NCBI GenBank assembly: GCA_029204225.1
Contig: CM055093.1
Location: 25,944,274 to 26,008,273 of the forward strand
Direction of reading: 5' to 3'
Source: Diphasiastrum complanatum
Taxonomy: Eukaryota; Streptophyta; Lycopodiopsida; Lycopodiales; Lycopodiaceae
DNA: 64,000 nucleotides
Part shown: piece by piece, positions 46,301 through 56,239 of the stretch
Layout of the letters: each line of letters begins with the position of its first letter
Numbering within the stretch: the first letter of the stretch is position 1
The notes under the pieces: generated by a model
What the model saw: the letters and a program-made list of their open reading frames with translations, nothing else
Database searches by the model: none
Told to the model about the DNA's origin: nothing
Program-made: the position numbers and the translations under genes

Positions 46301-46565
46301 TGTCAGCAATCAGAAATGCAACATCAAGCATTCACCATAAACAATCACCAAGTAGGGAGACGGAAGAAGAACACGCAATATCACTCCATCACACTAACTT
46401 CATACTGAATATCAAATGTACATATAAACCTTGAACCCTGATAGAGAGAGAAAATCTACGAATAGACTAATAGACTAGCCTACGACTAATTATAGCTGGT
46501 AACAACTGTCAACATTAATGTACATCGTAAACAGTAACAATGAAGTTTATCATTGATTTCTAACA
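46301..46565 (-). repeat. 5' LTR of the outer copia
   Basis: 265 bp, TGTCAGCAATC to TTTCTAACA, followed by CTAAT. Confidence 0.92.
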
Positions 46566-46600
46566 CTAATAACCCTATGCACTGGAGTATCGGCTATCCA
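46566..46600. repeat. Diverged LTR, part 2
   Basis: Thirty-five bases of the original target between the outer copia and the non-coding LTR element; begins with the CTAAT duplication and ends with ATCCA. Confidence 0.7.
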
Positions 46601-47117
46601 TATAAGGAAAGCTCCCTAAGATCCTGCTTACAAGACAAAACACAATGGAAAACACACTATGGAGCAACCACCCAACCAAGTAGAAGCAACCAATCAACTC
46701 TAGAAGCTTCACCCCCAAGCCAAGGAATAAGAAACATGAATGTAGAGTGAAACCTTGGCAATGAATCAATGATTACCATGAGGAGTAGGGCGAGTTTGGC
46801 CTCAATATATAGAGCCAAAAGCAACCTGGCACATAGCCATGCATAGCCCTAAGTTCCCTATATATAGATTCACCTAGAATAGAGTCCTGAGCATGGATCA
46901 CCTATTCATAGAATTGCTATTGATAACTCTACACATGCATTCACTGTCTCAAACCTTGTCTAAACTCCATTTAGTGTGCTGGGCCTCACAAGGATATTAG
47001 TTACTTTCGGGTCACATCCAATATGACGTGGCATAACTAACAGCTTGATTTACTGGAGTACCGTGTATCCAAGACTAGAAGTATACTGAATCCTACTTAG
47101 TGGTCATGGACATAACA
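46601..47117 (-). repeat. 3' LTR of the non-coding element
   Basis: Starts TATAAGGAAAGCTCC where the partner starts TGTTAGAAAAGCTCC, so its terminus has decayed; ends GGACATAACA. Contains a TATA-like box at ATATATAGAGCC. Confidence 0.88.
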
Positions 47118-49749
47118 TTCTTTCCTCCTTAAACTGTTTCTATTCTTAGAAACTCTCTAAACAGGAAAGAATAGGAACAGTTCTTTTAACTTTAAATATC
47201 AACCTAGAAAATCATTATCCTTAGTCTAACTTTCACATCAAACAAGTACTCAGAGATAATCCAATTCCAAGTGATAATCTTTGCACTGGAGTACAACTCA
47301 GGTTTGGAAAAGTACACTAAGCGATAAATTTCCCAACTGGGTTATATTCACCATAAATTAGTAACATCACCTTCATGTAAAACATTTACATGAAATACTG
47401 GGTGAGATAACCTAACTTAAGAGATTAAAGTTAAAGAAATAATAAAAAAAATAATTATAATTACAATCTAGATTATCCACAACTTTGACAAATAATTCAT
47501 AAGCTTTCAAGTACAAATATCCTTAGAATCCAAATTCTAAGATATGATAATTCATTTAGCTAGAATCTCTAGGAGAATCATTAAGATATAGAATGATCAA
47601 AACTCAACTCTGAGCACCCCAAATACTCTTTTGAGTTAAATGCTTCTGTTTCTAGCACCAAATGCAAGAACAATAGCCTTCATTCATCTTAATAGACTTG
47701 TCTGTCTCCTAAGATAGCTGGAGATCCAATTTAAATGAAGAACTGTACTCAAGCATCTGCAGACCATACACTATAGTAGAATGACATCCACTAGATAAAT
47801 TCAATTCTCCACAAATAAAATACTTATCTTGTGAGAATATCTATGAGATCCATAGGTCCTCAAATATAACACTGGAGTAGAGAAACTCAAAACACTGCTC
47901 TGAATTCTTACTCAAATAATAGATCAAGAATTAATCATCACACTTAAGAATCATTACAATTCCTTATAATCCTCTGACAATAATTAAGTATCTATTTATG
48001 ATCCGTCAATCATAAATATTTAGATTCATATGATTCATCAATCATAATTTTCTGGAATCCAAAACCATAATCCTTTACAGGATACTGGAGTATATGTCCC
48101 ACATAACTTAAGAAAAGTAAGAATCATTCCAAAATCTTTCCACTAAGAAAATAATGGATTTAGAAATATTCTTCAACAAGGATTCTTAAACTGAAGTGCA
48201 AGATTCAAGGTCTATAAATCACTGGTAATTAAAGACTGAACGCATACCAAAATGATAATCATCTTCAACTACAAAAACTTTAGATTACAATCTAGAATCA
48301 AATCTAATACCCAAAGTCCTGCTGAATATCAATATATTATTTTTGGATTCATTATGATTTGTTATCCAATTGAGCGCTCTGGGATACAATCACTAATGAA
48401 CTGAGTCTATTCCTTAACTAAGGAATACTCTATCCCAAGAATATTGTATATCCAATGCACATAATTTCAACTGATGAACCCAAATGATTCACTAATCATG
48501 CGTCTTACAAGCAATATAAAGCAAAAACCATCAATTCCTGGTGAATCCATATCACACTAATTGTTTTACCAATTAACTTCTCCCTGGAGTAATCAACTAC
48601 TCAAGTTAATTGCCAATGATTCAGAAATCTCAAATGTCTAGGTGAAGAATTCAATTATACTAGTATGACACCACATTTAGATCCTTATCCAAATCATTTA
48701 TAAGTTAATCCATAAATCTTCTACACAAAGATTTGTTAACTCTGCAAGTATCTGTCAAAACAATACTTGATCATATGCTTATGGTCGCCGACTACGTTAA
48801 GTGCACCAAATAACCTTAGTAACTAGGATTACACAATAGATTCATACAAGATTAACTGTGCACATATGTGAATAATCTCACTATGACCCAGTACATAAGC
48901 ACATTCTTATCTGGCATATTCCTCCCCACATAAGTTACTCACATATCTCACTGAGATCTTGTAACTCAGCTACAAAATATTTTCTATTTCTCATGAGTAA
49001 ATAAAATATCCGGGAAATCTTTGAGATGAATTCAATTTCAAAAGTTTTCCAATCCAACTTACCTTTAATTAAATAGTTTCTCCCACTGATTAACCCCTCT
49101 CTGATCCTAGTACCTAAACTAAGATTAGGTTGATCCAATATAGAACTCTTAGACTTAAATCCTGATCAAACTTACTTCTATTCCAATCAAAATGGAATTA
49201 GTAACCTTTGACCTTTCACTGTACTACTTATAGATAATGATTCAAATATCAAACATGTTCTAGTTCTAGATTGTCCACACAATCCCTAGAGAATTTCTCT
49301 TATTCGAAAAGTTCCAATTAGGCATCTTACTCTGAATCTATCCAAAATTACTACTAGAAAAATCTCATTTCTTCTTGGTACCTTAGCTGAAATAGATTTT
49401 CAGGGAACTGAAAATTCTAAGGAGAGAAGAAGAGTGGACATCAGAGGCAGTAAGTGTGATCGGAAAATGTATTTCGCAGTTAGGATTTTGGTAATCCCTG
49501 TAAATAGTTGCTTAATACTGGTAATTAATTTCCTGGTTAGAATTCATTCAGTTGAATTTGTAACTGATATCTTGGTAACCATTGATTTATCCACAGTTTT
49601 GGATGTTAATTGTGATGTTAGAAGTGGAATTTGATACGTGGATTACATTGGATCTGTTAGTTGACATAAGCTTGTCCCTAGATTTGATGCATCAGTAGGG
49701 GTTTGACGCTTATCGTTAACCAAAAAGGATCAGGATGTAATATTGAACC
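47118..49749 (-). other. Non-coding internal region of the element
   Basis: 2.6 kb of AT-rich sequence with no gag, protease, integrase or reverse-transcriptase motif on either strand. Confidence 0.75.
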
Positions 49750-49763
49750 ATGTTCTGATACCA

Positions 49764-49907
49764 TGTTAGAAATCCATAAATCATAATATGGATGGACAGA
49801 CTAGGATTCGAACCCGGGACCTCCCTCATACCGGATGGGATGCTCTACCACTGAGCTATCCGCCCAGTTTGATAGTTCTCTCTAGAGTGTGGATTGATAT
49901 TCCAACA
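49764..49907 (-). repeat. 144-bp TRIM-like LTR containing a tRNA-like sequence
   Basis: In plus orientation it begins TGTTAGAAATCC and ends GATATTCCAACA; the 8-bp ends are inverted repeats with one mismatch. On the minus strand it is preceded by a purine tract (TTGAGGGGGGG) and followed by TGGTATCAGAAC, a primer-binding-site variant. This is the signature of an LTR. Most of its length is the tRNA-like segment 49793-49865. Confidence 0.72.
49793..49865 (-). tRNA. tRNA-like sequence inside an LTR
   Basis: 73 nt on the minus strand. The acceptor stem GGGCGGA/TCTGTCC pairs at all 7 positions (two G-T), the D stem GCTC/GAGC at 4 of 4, and the T stem CCGGG/CCTAG at 4 of 5 around TTCGAAT. A box TAGCTCAGTGGTAGAGC and B box GGTTCGAATCC are excellent. 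The anticodon stem is weaker (one mismatch) with loop TCCGGTA, which would give CGG, but position 33 is C instead of T. It is more likely a captured or decayed tRNA serving as a pol III promoter than a working tRNA gene. The organellar or nuclear origin is not clear. Confidence 0.6.
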
Positions 49908-50023
49908 CCCCCCCTCAAGCCACACTTGGTTGGGGTCCTAGTTGTCACCTGCCCCACAACTTGGGCCACCTAACCATGGCTTTGACACCATGAACTGTTA
50001 GGTCTAACTTGGCTCTGATACCA
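49908..50023 (-). mobile_element. TRIM-like internal domain
   Basis: 116 bp bounded by a primer binding site (TGGTATCAGAGCC, 50011-50023) and a polypurine tract (GAGGGGGGG next to 49907). This is all a TRIM element keeps between its LTRs. Its right-hand LTR is the 520-bp LTR of the larger element instead of a second 144-bp LTR, so the structure is chimeric. Confidence 0.6.
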
Positions 50024-50543
50024 TGTTAGAAAAGCTCCCTAAGATCCTGCTTACAAGACAAAACACAATGGAAAACAAACTATGGAGCAACCACCCAACC
50101 AAGTAGAAGCAACCAATCAACTCTAGAAGCTTCACCCCCAAGCCAAGGAATAAGAAGCATGAATGTAGAGTGCCCCCCTGGCAATGAATCAATAATCACC
50201 ATGAGGAGTAGGACGAGTTTGGCCTCAATATACAGAGCCAAAAGCAACCTAGGCACATAGCCATGCATAGCCCTAAGTTCCCTATACATAGATTCACCTA
50301 GAATAGAGTCTTAAGCATGGATCACCTATTCATAGAATTGCTATTGATAACTCTCCACATGCATTCACTGTCTCAAACCTTGTCTAAACTCCATTTAGTG
50401 TGTTCTGGGCCTCACAAGGATATTAGTTACTTTCGGGTCACATCCAGTATGACATGGCATAACTAACAGCTTGATTTACTGGAGTACTGTGTATCCAAGA
50501 CTAGGAGTATACTGAATCCTACTTACTGGTCATGGACATAACA
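50024..50543 (-). repeat. 5' LTR of the non-coding element
   Basis: 520 bp, TGTTAGAAAAGCTCC to GGACATAACA, followed by ATCCA. Confidence 0.9.
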
Positions 50544-50548
50544 ATCCA

Positions 50549-50605
50549 TGTCAAGAATTGTTCTGAATTCCACATATACTGGACATGGACGTAAGAATAT
50601 CAATA
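50549..50605. repeat. Diverged LTR, part 3
   Basis: Continuation of the old LTR after both insertions; ends near GACATGGACGTAAGA, matching the LTR end GTCATGGACATAACA. Confidence 0.55.
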
Positions 50606-50907
50606 TTGTTGGTAGGAAAGATAAAACTAATTTATGTATTCTGCTATCCAAGCTATCATGCAGTGAGTCTGGTTTTGGACATGGATAACAACTGATGCTC
50701 AGTTACGACACATGTCTTCCCCATTATACTAACTCGTGCAATTTTGTGTTGTGGGATGGTGGCAGGTAACAGCTGAATGTCTTGAAACTTGCCTCATTTT
50801 ACTGTACTTTGTATTGTAAGATTTCATGCAGCTATTTTATAACATGTTATGCTATAAAATAAAGGGAAAAGGTTTGCTCTTGCTTTGTCAAAGAGAACTA
50901 TGTGAAA

Positions 50908-50970
<63 letters not shown>
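50908..50970. repeat. Compound (CT)n(AT)n microsatellite
   Basis: About 30 bp of CT followed directly by about 32 bp of AT. Confidence 0.95.
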
Positions 50971-50972
<2 letters not shown>

Positions 50973-52468
50973 CTAGATTGTGAATTGTATGATGATCTAT
51001 GCATGTGTATGGACTATGGATGAACTAAGCTTGCTTCTAATTGAAATATAAAGCCCTTCTTATGTTTCATTTTAGGATTATGACATTCATTATGGATCTT
51101 TCTTAAGTTTCATGAAATTTAACTATCTTTGACATTTTCTAACATCCCTCTCCAATTTCTTTCTTCACATTGCATCCTTGCATCTAATATGTAGGCGACT
51201 TGTTGCTTTGAGCAACCAAGTTATTGTGTTTCACAACATCATGTAATAACTTCCATTTCTAACAAATCATCATATTAAACAACATAGACTAATTCCTTCT
51301 CATGTTCTGCGTACGATATGAAACATTACTAATCTATGAAATCATGATGTAAATTTTTCATTTTTTACATCCTCTCAAACAAAATCAACTAAAATCATGT
51401 TGAACAAAAAATATACAATAACATCTATAATCAATCATGAATCAGGTTGTCTAATACAACAAAATTATAATCATCAACAGATCTTATCAATTTGTTGTAA
51501 CTTTTAAATATCTATTCAAAACACCCAACAAACTAATATCAATTTCTTAATCATACAATACAAACTTATGAAGATCGTGCACATATTTCAAAGTCAAAAT
51601 ATGAATCCATTGTACAAAATTATTTTTCACACAATATTAAACTTTATTTTCAGCTTATTATTCTCATATTATGACATGGCAAGGCCTTTGTGGTACAATA
51701 CCACATCGTACTTGTTTTTTTATGTGATGTAAAGTGTACACATTTTACATACCCATGCTAATTGAAACTTTTAACCTTGGAAACTAAACCATTCACGTAT
51801 GTCCAACATTTGTTATAAAGACAATCATAAGTACAATTGCTTTACCAGTTTGTAAGCATGTCCATAGCTTAAGCAACTTAAGTTTAGACACATGTCTTTT
51901 ATCTTTGTGTGGCATCACCAACTTTCTTTGACCAAGGGAACACATGGCCTTACCAACTTTTATTGACTTAAGGAGCACAAGTGCACACTTTACAGTGCAC
52001 ACTTCATTGTCTTTGCAAGGTAGGTCCAAAAGAAAAATTAGAATTGCTTCACATGCTTGCATTGACCATTTGATCACATGGCTGTAAGTTCTAAGGCAAG
52101 GGCCTAAACATAGGCATGTGTTGCAAGCTTGAAATTAACTTTTGCAAAAAGTATGCATCCTTGAATTTTTTTTTTTGGGGGGGGAAACACATGATCATTT
52201 CTCAATACAATGTAACCACTAATTGCACACCCGTGTGCATGACTCGAAGCATACACAACCACATGACAAATATTTGACTGCTATGACTATCCATATTCGC
52301 TCTTAGAGAGTACTACTTGTAAACAACATGTGAATGAGGAAGCCTATATCTTCAAGAAACATGCACGATGGATGTGCAATATGCACAACAATCGTGCAAC
52401 AAGATAATGGTGTTGTGCAACACTATGTGGCACCTAGGAATGGAAGGTGGCCCCTAGTCAAAGTGTAT

Positions 52469-52470
<2 letters not shown>

Positions 52471-52562
<92 letters not shown>
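52471..52562. repeat. (AG)n microsatellite
   Basis: About 92 bp of uninterrupted AG. Confidence 0.97.
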
Positions 52563-52565
<3 letters not shown>

Positions 52566-52770
52566 CCAACAACTAATGTTAGTTTTTTAAGCCACCCTTG
52601 TTGAAACTCTTGTTTGATTAGGGCCTATACTCCAATTTTGCATAGAGCAAACATGTTGGTCTCTTCTTATATTTACCATGTGACAAGTCTATATGGAGTC
52701 TGAATTTTGGGATGAGCTTATTCCTCATTGTGATTGAGGGTGTAAGCATGGCCCCACCGTCATCCAATGG

Positions 52771-52868
52771 TGTGGCATGCTCATAAGGTGTCATACATGC
52801 ACTTTGATAATATTTCATGTGTGGCATGCTCATAAAGTGTCATACATGCACTTTGATAATATTTCATG
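52771..52868. repeat. 49-bp tandem duplication
   Basis: TGTGGCATGCTCATAA and the bases up to TATTTCATG occur twice with period 49 and one difference (AGGTG versus AAGTG). Confidence 0.9.
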
Positions 52869-53556
52869 CACCGTTGCATGATATTGTATACCCTCATCCA
52901 TGGCAAGGATTACACTCCTTTGAAACTTTGCACTTGCAATTGTATGGTAGTATTGGTTGTGGCCCTTGTAGGCCCCATTTGTGTAGTGTAATTGGGATCC
53001 CATGTGAACTTAGGACACATCTTACTAGCTCACACGCTTTGAAAGTGGAGGAATCATCCATGTATATATTTGGTTATGAAAAATTCAAAGTCTTTCATAT
53101 GAGACAAAAGACGAATCTCACCTCATGTCAACCGGTGCGCCTTCCATTTTTTTTTTTTTCAAATGCGGTACTTGTTATAATAGGTCGACCACCTTCACAT
53201 GTGGGGGGGGTCTCGCCTCACGTCAACTAGTGAGCATGTCAATTTGAAATACTTTTATCTAATATTAATTGTGTTACCTACTATAGCGGATCACCCCTAC
53301 ACGTGGGGATGTGCTATGAGACCATGGTGAACATCTAGCTGGTGAAACCAAGGTGGTGTGCGCTCGCCTTTAAGTGGCCCCACACCCCCACTGGTCATGG
53401 GATTGCCCTTTCACCTTTCTGGATGTCCTCCACAATTGTACCATACTATAGGGTATTAGTATTCATTACCGTGGTTTTTTTTAAGGAGGAAGAGCAAATT
53501 TATGTGGGGGGTGGATGTGATTATTTATTAGCTAAACTTTAAAGGCTTGTAGATCA

Positions 53557-53565
53557 TTTATATAG
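53557..53565 (+). promoter_or_regulatory. Candidate TATA box of the OCTOPUS-like gene
   Basis: TTTATATAG lies about 590 bp upstream of the start codon, followed by a C/T-rich stretch with CTCTCT motifs typical of plant 5' UTRs. Transcription start would be near 53590-53600. This is positional inference. Confidence 0.4.
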
Positions 53566-53897
53566 TGTGTAAGGAAATTCCCCTTTAGTACTTACACGTT
53601 CTCTCAGAATTTCCTTAGTACTAGCTTCCACGCTCTCTCTACGGGGTTGGTGTGAGGAACCGCGTGAGCGCATGCTTCTCTGCCCGACCTCTGGGCACCT
53701 GTTGCTGCTGCTGTTGCTGCTTCCGATTGCTTCCGATTTCGTCTTTCTGGAGATGGCGATGAATGGGTCAATAGGATCGGATCATTCTTCTGCTATTTGT
53801 TTCATTTGTTGGCTGTATTGAAGCTTTTGGTGAAGGCGAAGGTGCTTGCTTGGGTTTGTGATTCAATCCGCTGCTACAGATCAGATCGGTTTTGAGT

Positions 53898-54132
53898 AGA
53901 TTGCCTTTTTCGTGCGGGCTGCGGTAAGTGAGACACAAATCACTTCCCGCAATTTGATGCATCTTTAAGTACAGGGTGAGATCCGGAAGAGATAGAGATG
54001 GAGGTGGAGATAGAGGTACATTAGATCAAATTAGATTGCCTTTGTTATTGAATCTGCGGTATATGACACTCGAATCACTTGCTGCATTTTGATGCATCTT
54101 AAAGTATACAGTGAGATCCCGAAGAGATAGAG
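53898..54132 (+). repeat. 135-bp-period duplication in the 5' leader
   Basis: A 100-bp segment from AGATTGCCTTT to AAGAGATAGAG occurs at 53898-53997 and 54033-54132, moderately diverged (shared TTTGATGCATCTT, GTGAGATCC). A strong donor-like site GCGGTAAGTGAG at 53921 lies in copy 1, and ACAG acceptor-like sites lie at the end of both copies (53974, 54111), so a 5'-UTR intron of about 188 nt is possible. Confidence 0.7.
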
Positions 54133-54154
54133 CCAAGGGAGAGGTGTGTTGAAG

Positions 54155-55801
54155 ATGAGTGTCCATATTAGCCCAGGATCTACCTGTTGGTTGCACCCAG
54201 GCGAACGGGTGGTTGGAGTCTGTGCCGTTTGTCTCAAGGAGCGCCTTGGCAGGTTGGCTTTTCTTCCAAACAATTCACATAATGTGCCTCCAAGGTATTC
54301 CTTTGATTCTTCTTTTTTGCGATCAAGGAGTAGTACAGTGGGGCGTTTCACTGGTGTTGGCAAAATAGGCACAATTGCTACTCTAATAGAATCAGATGCT
54401 GAGAATTGTGAAGATAGTGTGAGGCAGGGAGGCTCCTCTGCCTCTTATCTTTTGAGATCAAAATCGCTTGCTATTGGAAAAGGATCTTCGGTGTTTGGCC
54501 GCAGCAGCATAAATGTTAACAGTAACGCTAGTCAACTCCAAGCTAGCAAAGAGGAGATTTCATTCCATGTTCAGGCAAACGAGACAGGTGCAAAAGCCAA
54601 AGAGGAGAGTACATTGGCAGTGAAGGAGAAGAAGGACACTCAGGGATTGCTTTGCTCGAACGAATCGTCAAAAGGAGGCTGCATCTCCAGGGAAAGAAAG
54701 AGCCTCAGAGACCTATTTTATTCTGATCGTCGTCATGAGAACGCATCCGAAACCCCTGGCAGCAATGAACTTGAAAATATACGCTCTAGTGAAGTTGAAA
54801 AGGAGGATACTTTTCAAGAAACGGAAGTTATCGTGGCAAATGTAGACCGTCATGATGCGGAAGCAAAGGAAAAGCCTACACAAGATTCTGAGGTATCTCA
54901 ATCTATTGCCTCTTTGATTAGCGAAGATTTGCATTCAAGAAGCAGCTCACGGCATCATTCATTATCCAAAGTTTCTAAGCAGCAGTATATGACCGGAAAG
55001 CAAACTGAAGACAAAATACCTAAGTTACACAACATTCTGAAAGATCAAGCTCCCGGCTTTCACTGCACAAGTACGTCTCAAAGCACCTCGAGCTCTGTAA
55101 TGAGTTTCTCAAGGAGCTGCTCAAGAAAAGTCTCAAACGTTGAAAACGATCTGAGTGCAGTCATTACGAAGAGATCTTGGAGAAGCAGATCGTTATCAAC
55201 TGCTGCTGGAGCAAATATGTCTGCGGATTGGAATGATTCTACCCGTACAGAGATCAGAGATTCGGTTAAAAATGCCCCAAATATGAAACAAGTCTGCCCT
55301 TCGATCCACAATGTTGGGCAGGACCTTAAAAAAGATTCATCCGATAATGCCAGTGAGGCACCCAATGATGAGAAGACAATTTCCTGTCTTATTGCACTAG
55401 ATTTGTACGAAAGAAAGCAGTTTTCTAGCTCAAGCAGCACCAGGACGAGTTTGTGGATTAAAACTTTTGCAAGTCCTATGCAAGCTCTCAAGTCAAAGCA
55501 ACTCAAGAAAGATCAACTCCAGTTTCAGCCTGAAAGTATCAGCTCAGAGAAGGCAAAAGGAATCAGAATTGAATCGATGGTGGATGTAAAGAAAAAGTCG
55601 TCGCAAAGTTTACCTCGGGATCATAGTTTCATGAATTTCTATCTGAGTCCTTTGCGACGAAGTCGACGAAAATGGACTGAAAAGATGGAACGAAATGATA
55701 GAGATACTAGCAATTCCTCTCCTTCAACTGTGGAGAGCAGTAGTCCTTGGAGCTTTTATTTGACTCCTTTGAGGTCTAGAAGAAATAAAGTAAACAGATA
55801 G
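54155..55801 (+). CDS. OCTOPUS-like (DUF740 family) protein
   Basis: A single open frame of 548 residues. The ATG at 54155 is the first in frame (an upstream GTG at 54146 is not used as a start in plants). Residues 11-31 read CWLHPGERVVGVCAVC then LKERL, a C-x2-H-x8-C-x2-C signature near the N-terminus as in OCTOPUS and OCTOPUS-LIKE proteins. In Arabidopsis these are polarised plasma-membrane proteins that promote phloem/provascular differentiation and counter BIN2. The middle is Ser/Lys/Glu-rich and probably disordered. The C-terminus has two related motifs, NFYLSPLRRSRR (about residue 492) and SFYLTPLRSRR (about 533). No membrane segment is seen. The family call rests mainly on the N-terminal signature; length and Ser-rich character fit. 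Confidence 0.72.
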   Translation: MSVHISPGSTCWLHPGERVVGVCAVCLKERLGRLAFLPNNSHNVPPRYSFDSSFLRSRSSTVGRFTGVGKIGTIATLIESDAENCEDSVRQGGSSASYLLRSKSLAIGKGSSVFGRSSINVNSNASQLQASKEEISFHVQANETGAKAKEESTLAVKEKKDTQGLLCSNESSKGGCISRERKSLRDLFYSDRRHENASETPGSNELENIRSSEVEKEDTFQETEVIVANVDRHDAEAKEKPTQDSEVSQSIASLISEDLHSRSSSRHHSLSKVSKQQYMTGKQTEDKIPKLHNILKDQAPGFHCTSTSQSTSSSVMSFSRSCSRKVSNVENDLSAVITKRSWRSRSLSTAAGANMSADWNDSTRTEIRDSVKNAPNMKQVCPSIHNVGQDLKKDSSDNASEAPNDEKTISCLIALDLYERKQFSSSSSTRTSLWIKTFASPMQALKSKQLKKDQLQFQPESISSEKAKGIRIESMVDVKKKSSQSLPRDHSFMNFYLSPLRRSRRKWTEKMERNDRDTSNSSPSTVESSSPWSFYLTPLRSRRNKVNR

Positions 55802-56233
55802 AAAGTTAGAAATGCGTGGCAAAATAAGCTGCTCTACGATCCATTCAGTAGACTTTTTTTGCTTTTGCACTCATCAGATTCCTGTTTTCTGTAGTCAATA
55901 CTTTAATTTTCTGTTTCCAGTTATTCCTTTACGAATATATCATATACCCTTCGTACATGCCCCTTTCATTCTTTTTGAATTTGCATTAAGCACTACTCTA
56001 TTTTCTAGAGTTAAGTTTGACAGTTCTGTAATGAATATTGGTCTGACTGTTGTTGCAATGCCAGTTTGCTATTCTGCATAATTGGGACATGGTTTAGAAA
56101 CATCTATTTTCACCTCTTATGGCTGTTCAGTTTTGTAGCTCTGTACATTACAAAGCCTGCATTTACAATACCAACTTGAACTTGAATGAACCACAGTTAA
56201 ATTTTTTTATTGGTGCGCGCTTGAGACCTCCGC

Positions 56234-56239
56234 AATAAA
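56234..56239 (+). terminator. Candidate poly(A) signal of the OCTOPUS-like gene
   Basis: AATAAA lies about 430 bp after the stop codon, within T-rich sequence. Placement is inference. Confidence 0.4.

Larger units (their letters stand above)
30433..46565 (-). mobile_element. Outer Ty1/copia element with two nested insertions
   Basis: Two 265-bp LTRs (30433-30697 and 46301-46565) share termini TGTCA...TAACA and differ at about 11 sites counted by eye. The flanking target duplication CTAAT is perfect (30428-30432 and 46566-46570). A primer binding site (46289-46300) and a polypurine tract (GAGGGAGAG next to 30697) place transcription on the minus strand. Without the nested elements it would be about 5.5 kb, typical for copia. 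Its polyprotein is split by the two insertions and carries its own stops. Confidence 0.92.
46601..50543 (-). mobile_element. Non-coding LTR retrotransposon carrying a TRIM-like unit
   Basis: LTRs at 46601-47117 (517 bp) and 50024-50543 (520 bp) differ at roughly 20 sites. The target duplication ATCCA is perfect (46596-46600 and 50544-50548). The minus strand has a primer binding site at 50011-50023 and a polypurine tract AAGGAGGAAAGAA just inside 47117. The 2.9-kb internal region has no retrotransposon protein, so the element depends on proteins from elsewhere. Next to the 5' LTR lies a second, shorter LTR (49764-49907) with its own primer site and polypurine tract. Confidence 0.88.
50606..53556. 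other. Intergenic sequence upstream of the OCTOPUS-like gene
   Basis: No supported ORF. Holds a CT/AT compound microsatellite, a long AG microsatellite, a 49-bp tandem duplication and several homopolymer runs (for example near 52168 and 53145). Confidence 0.5.

Noticed and set aside
46575-46769. Small ORF duplicated at 50004-50192
   Set aside because: Again an LTR pair, not a gene duplication.
49793-49865. An ordinary functional tRNA gene
   Set aside because: The anticodon stem has a mismatch, position 33 is C instead of the invariant T, and the sequence sits inside an LTR, so a normal tRNA gene is unlikely.
52334-52576. ORF with an Arg-Glu repeat
   Set aside because: It is a translation of the AG microsatellite with no support outside it.
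52817-53230. 137-residue ORF upstream of the OCTOPUS-like gene
   Set aside because: It begins in the 49-bp duplication, includes homopolymer runs and has no motif.
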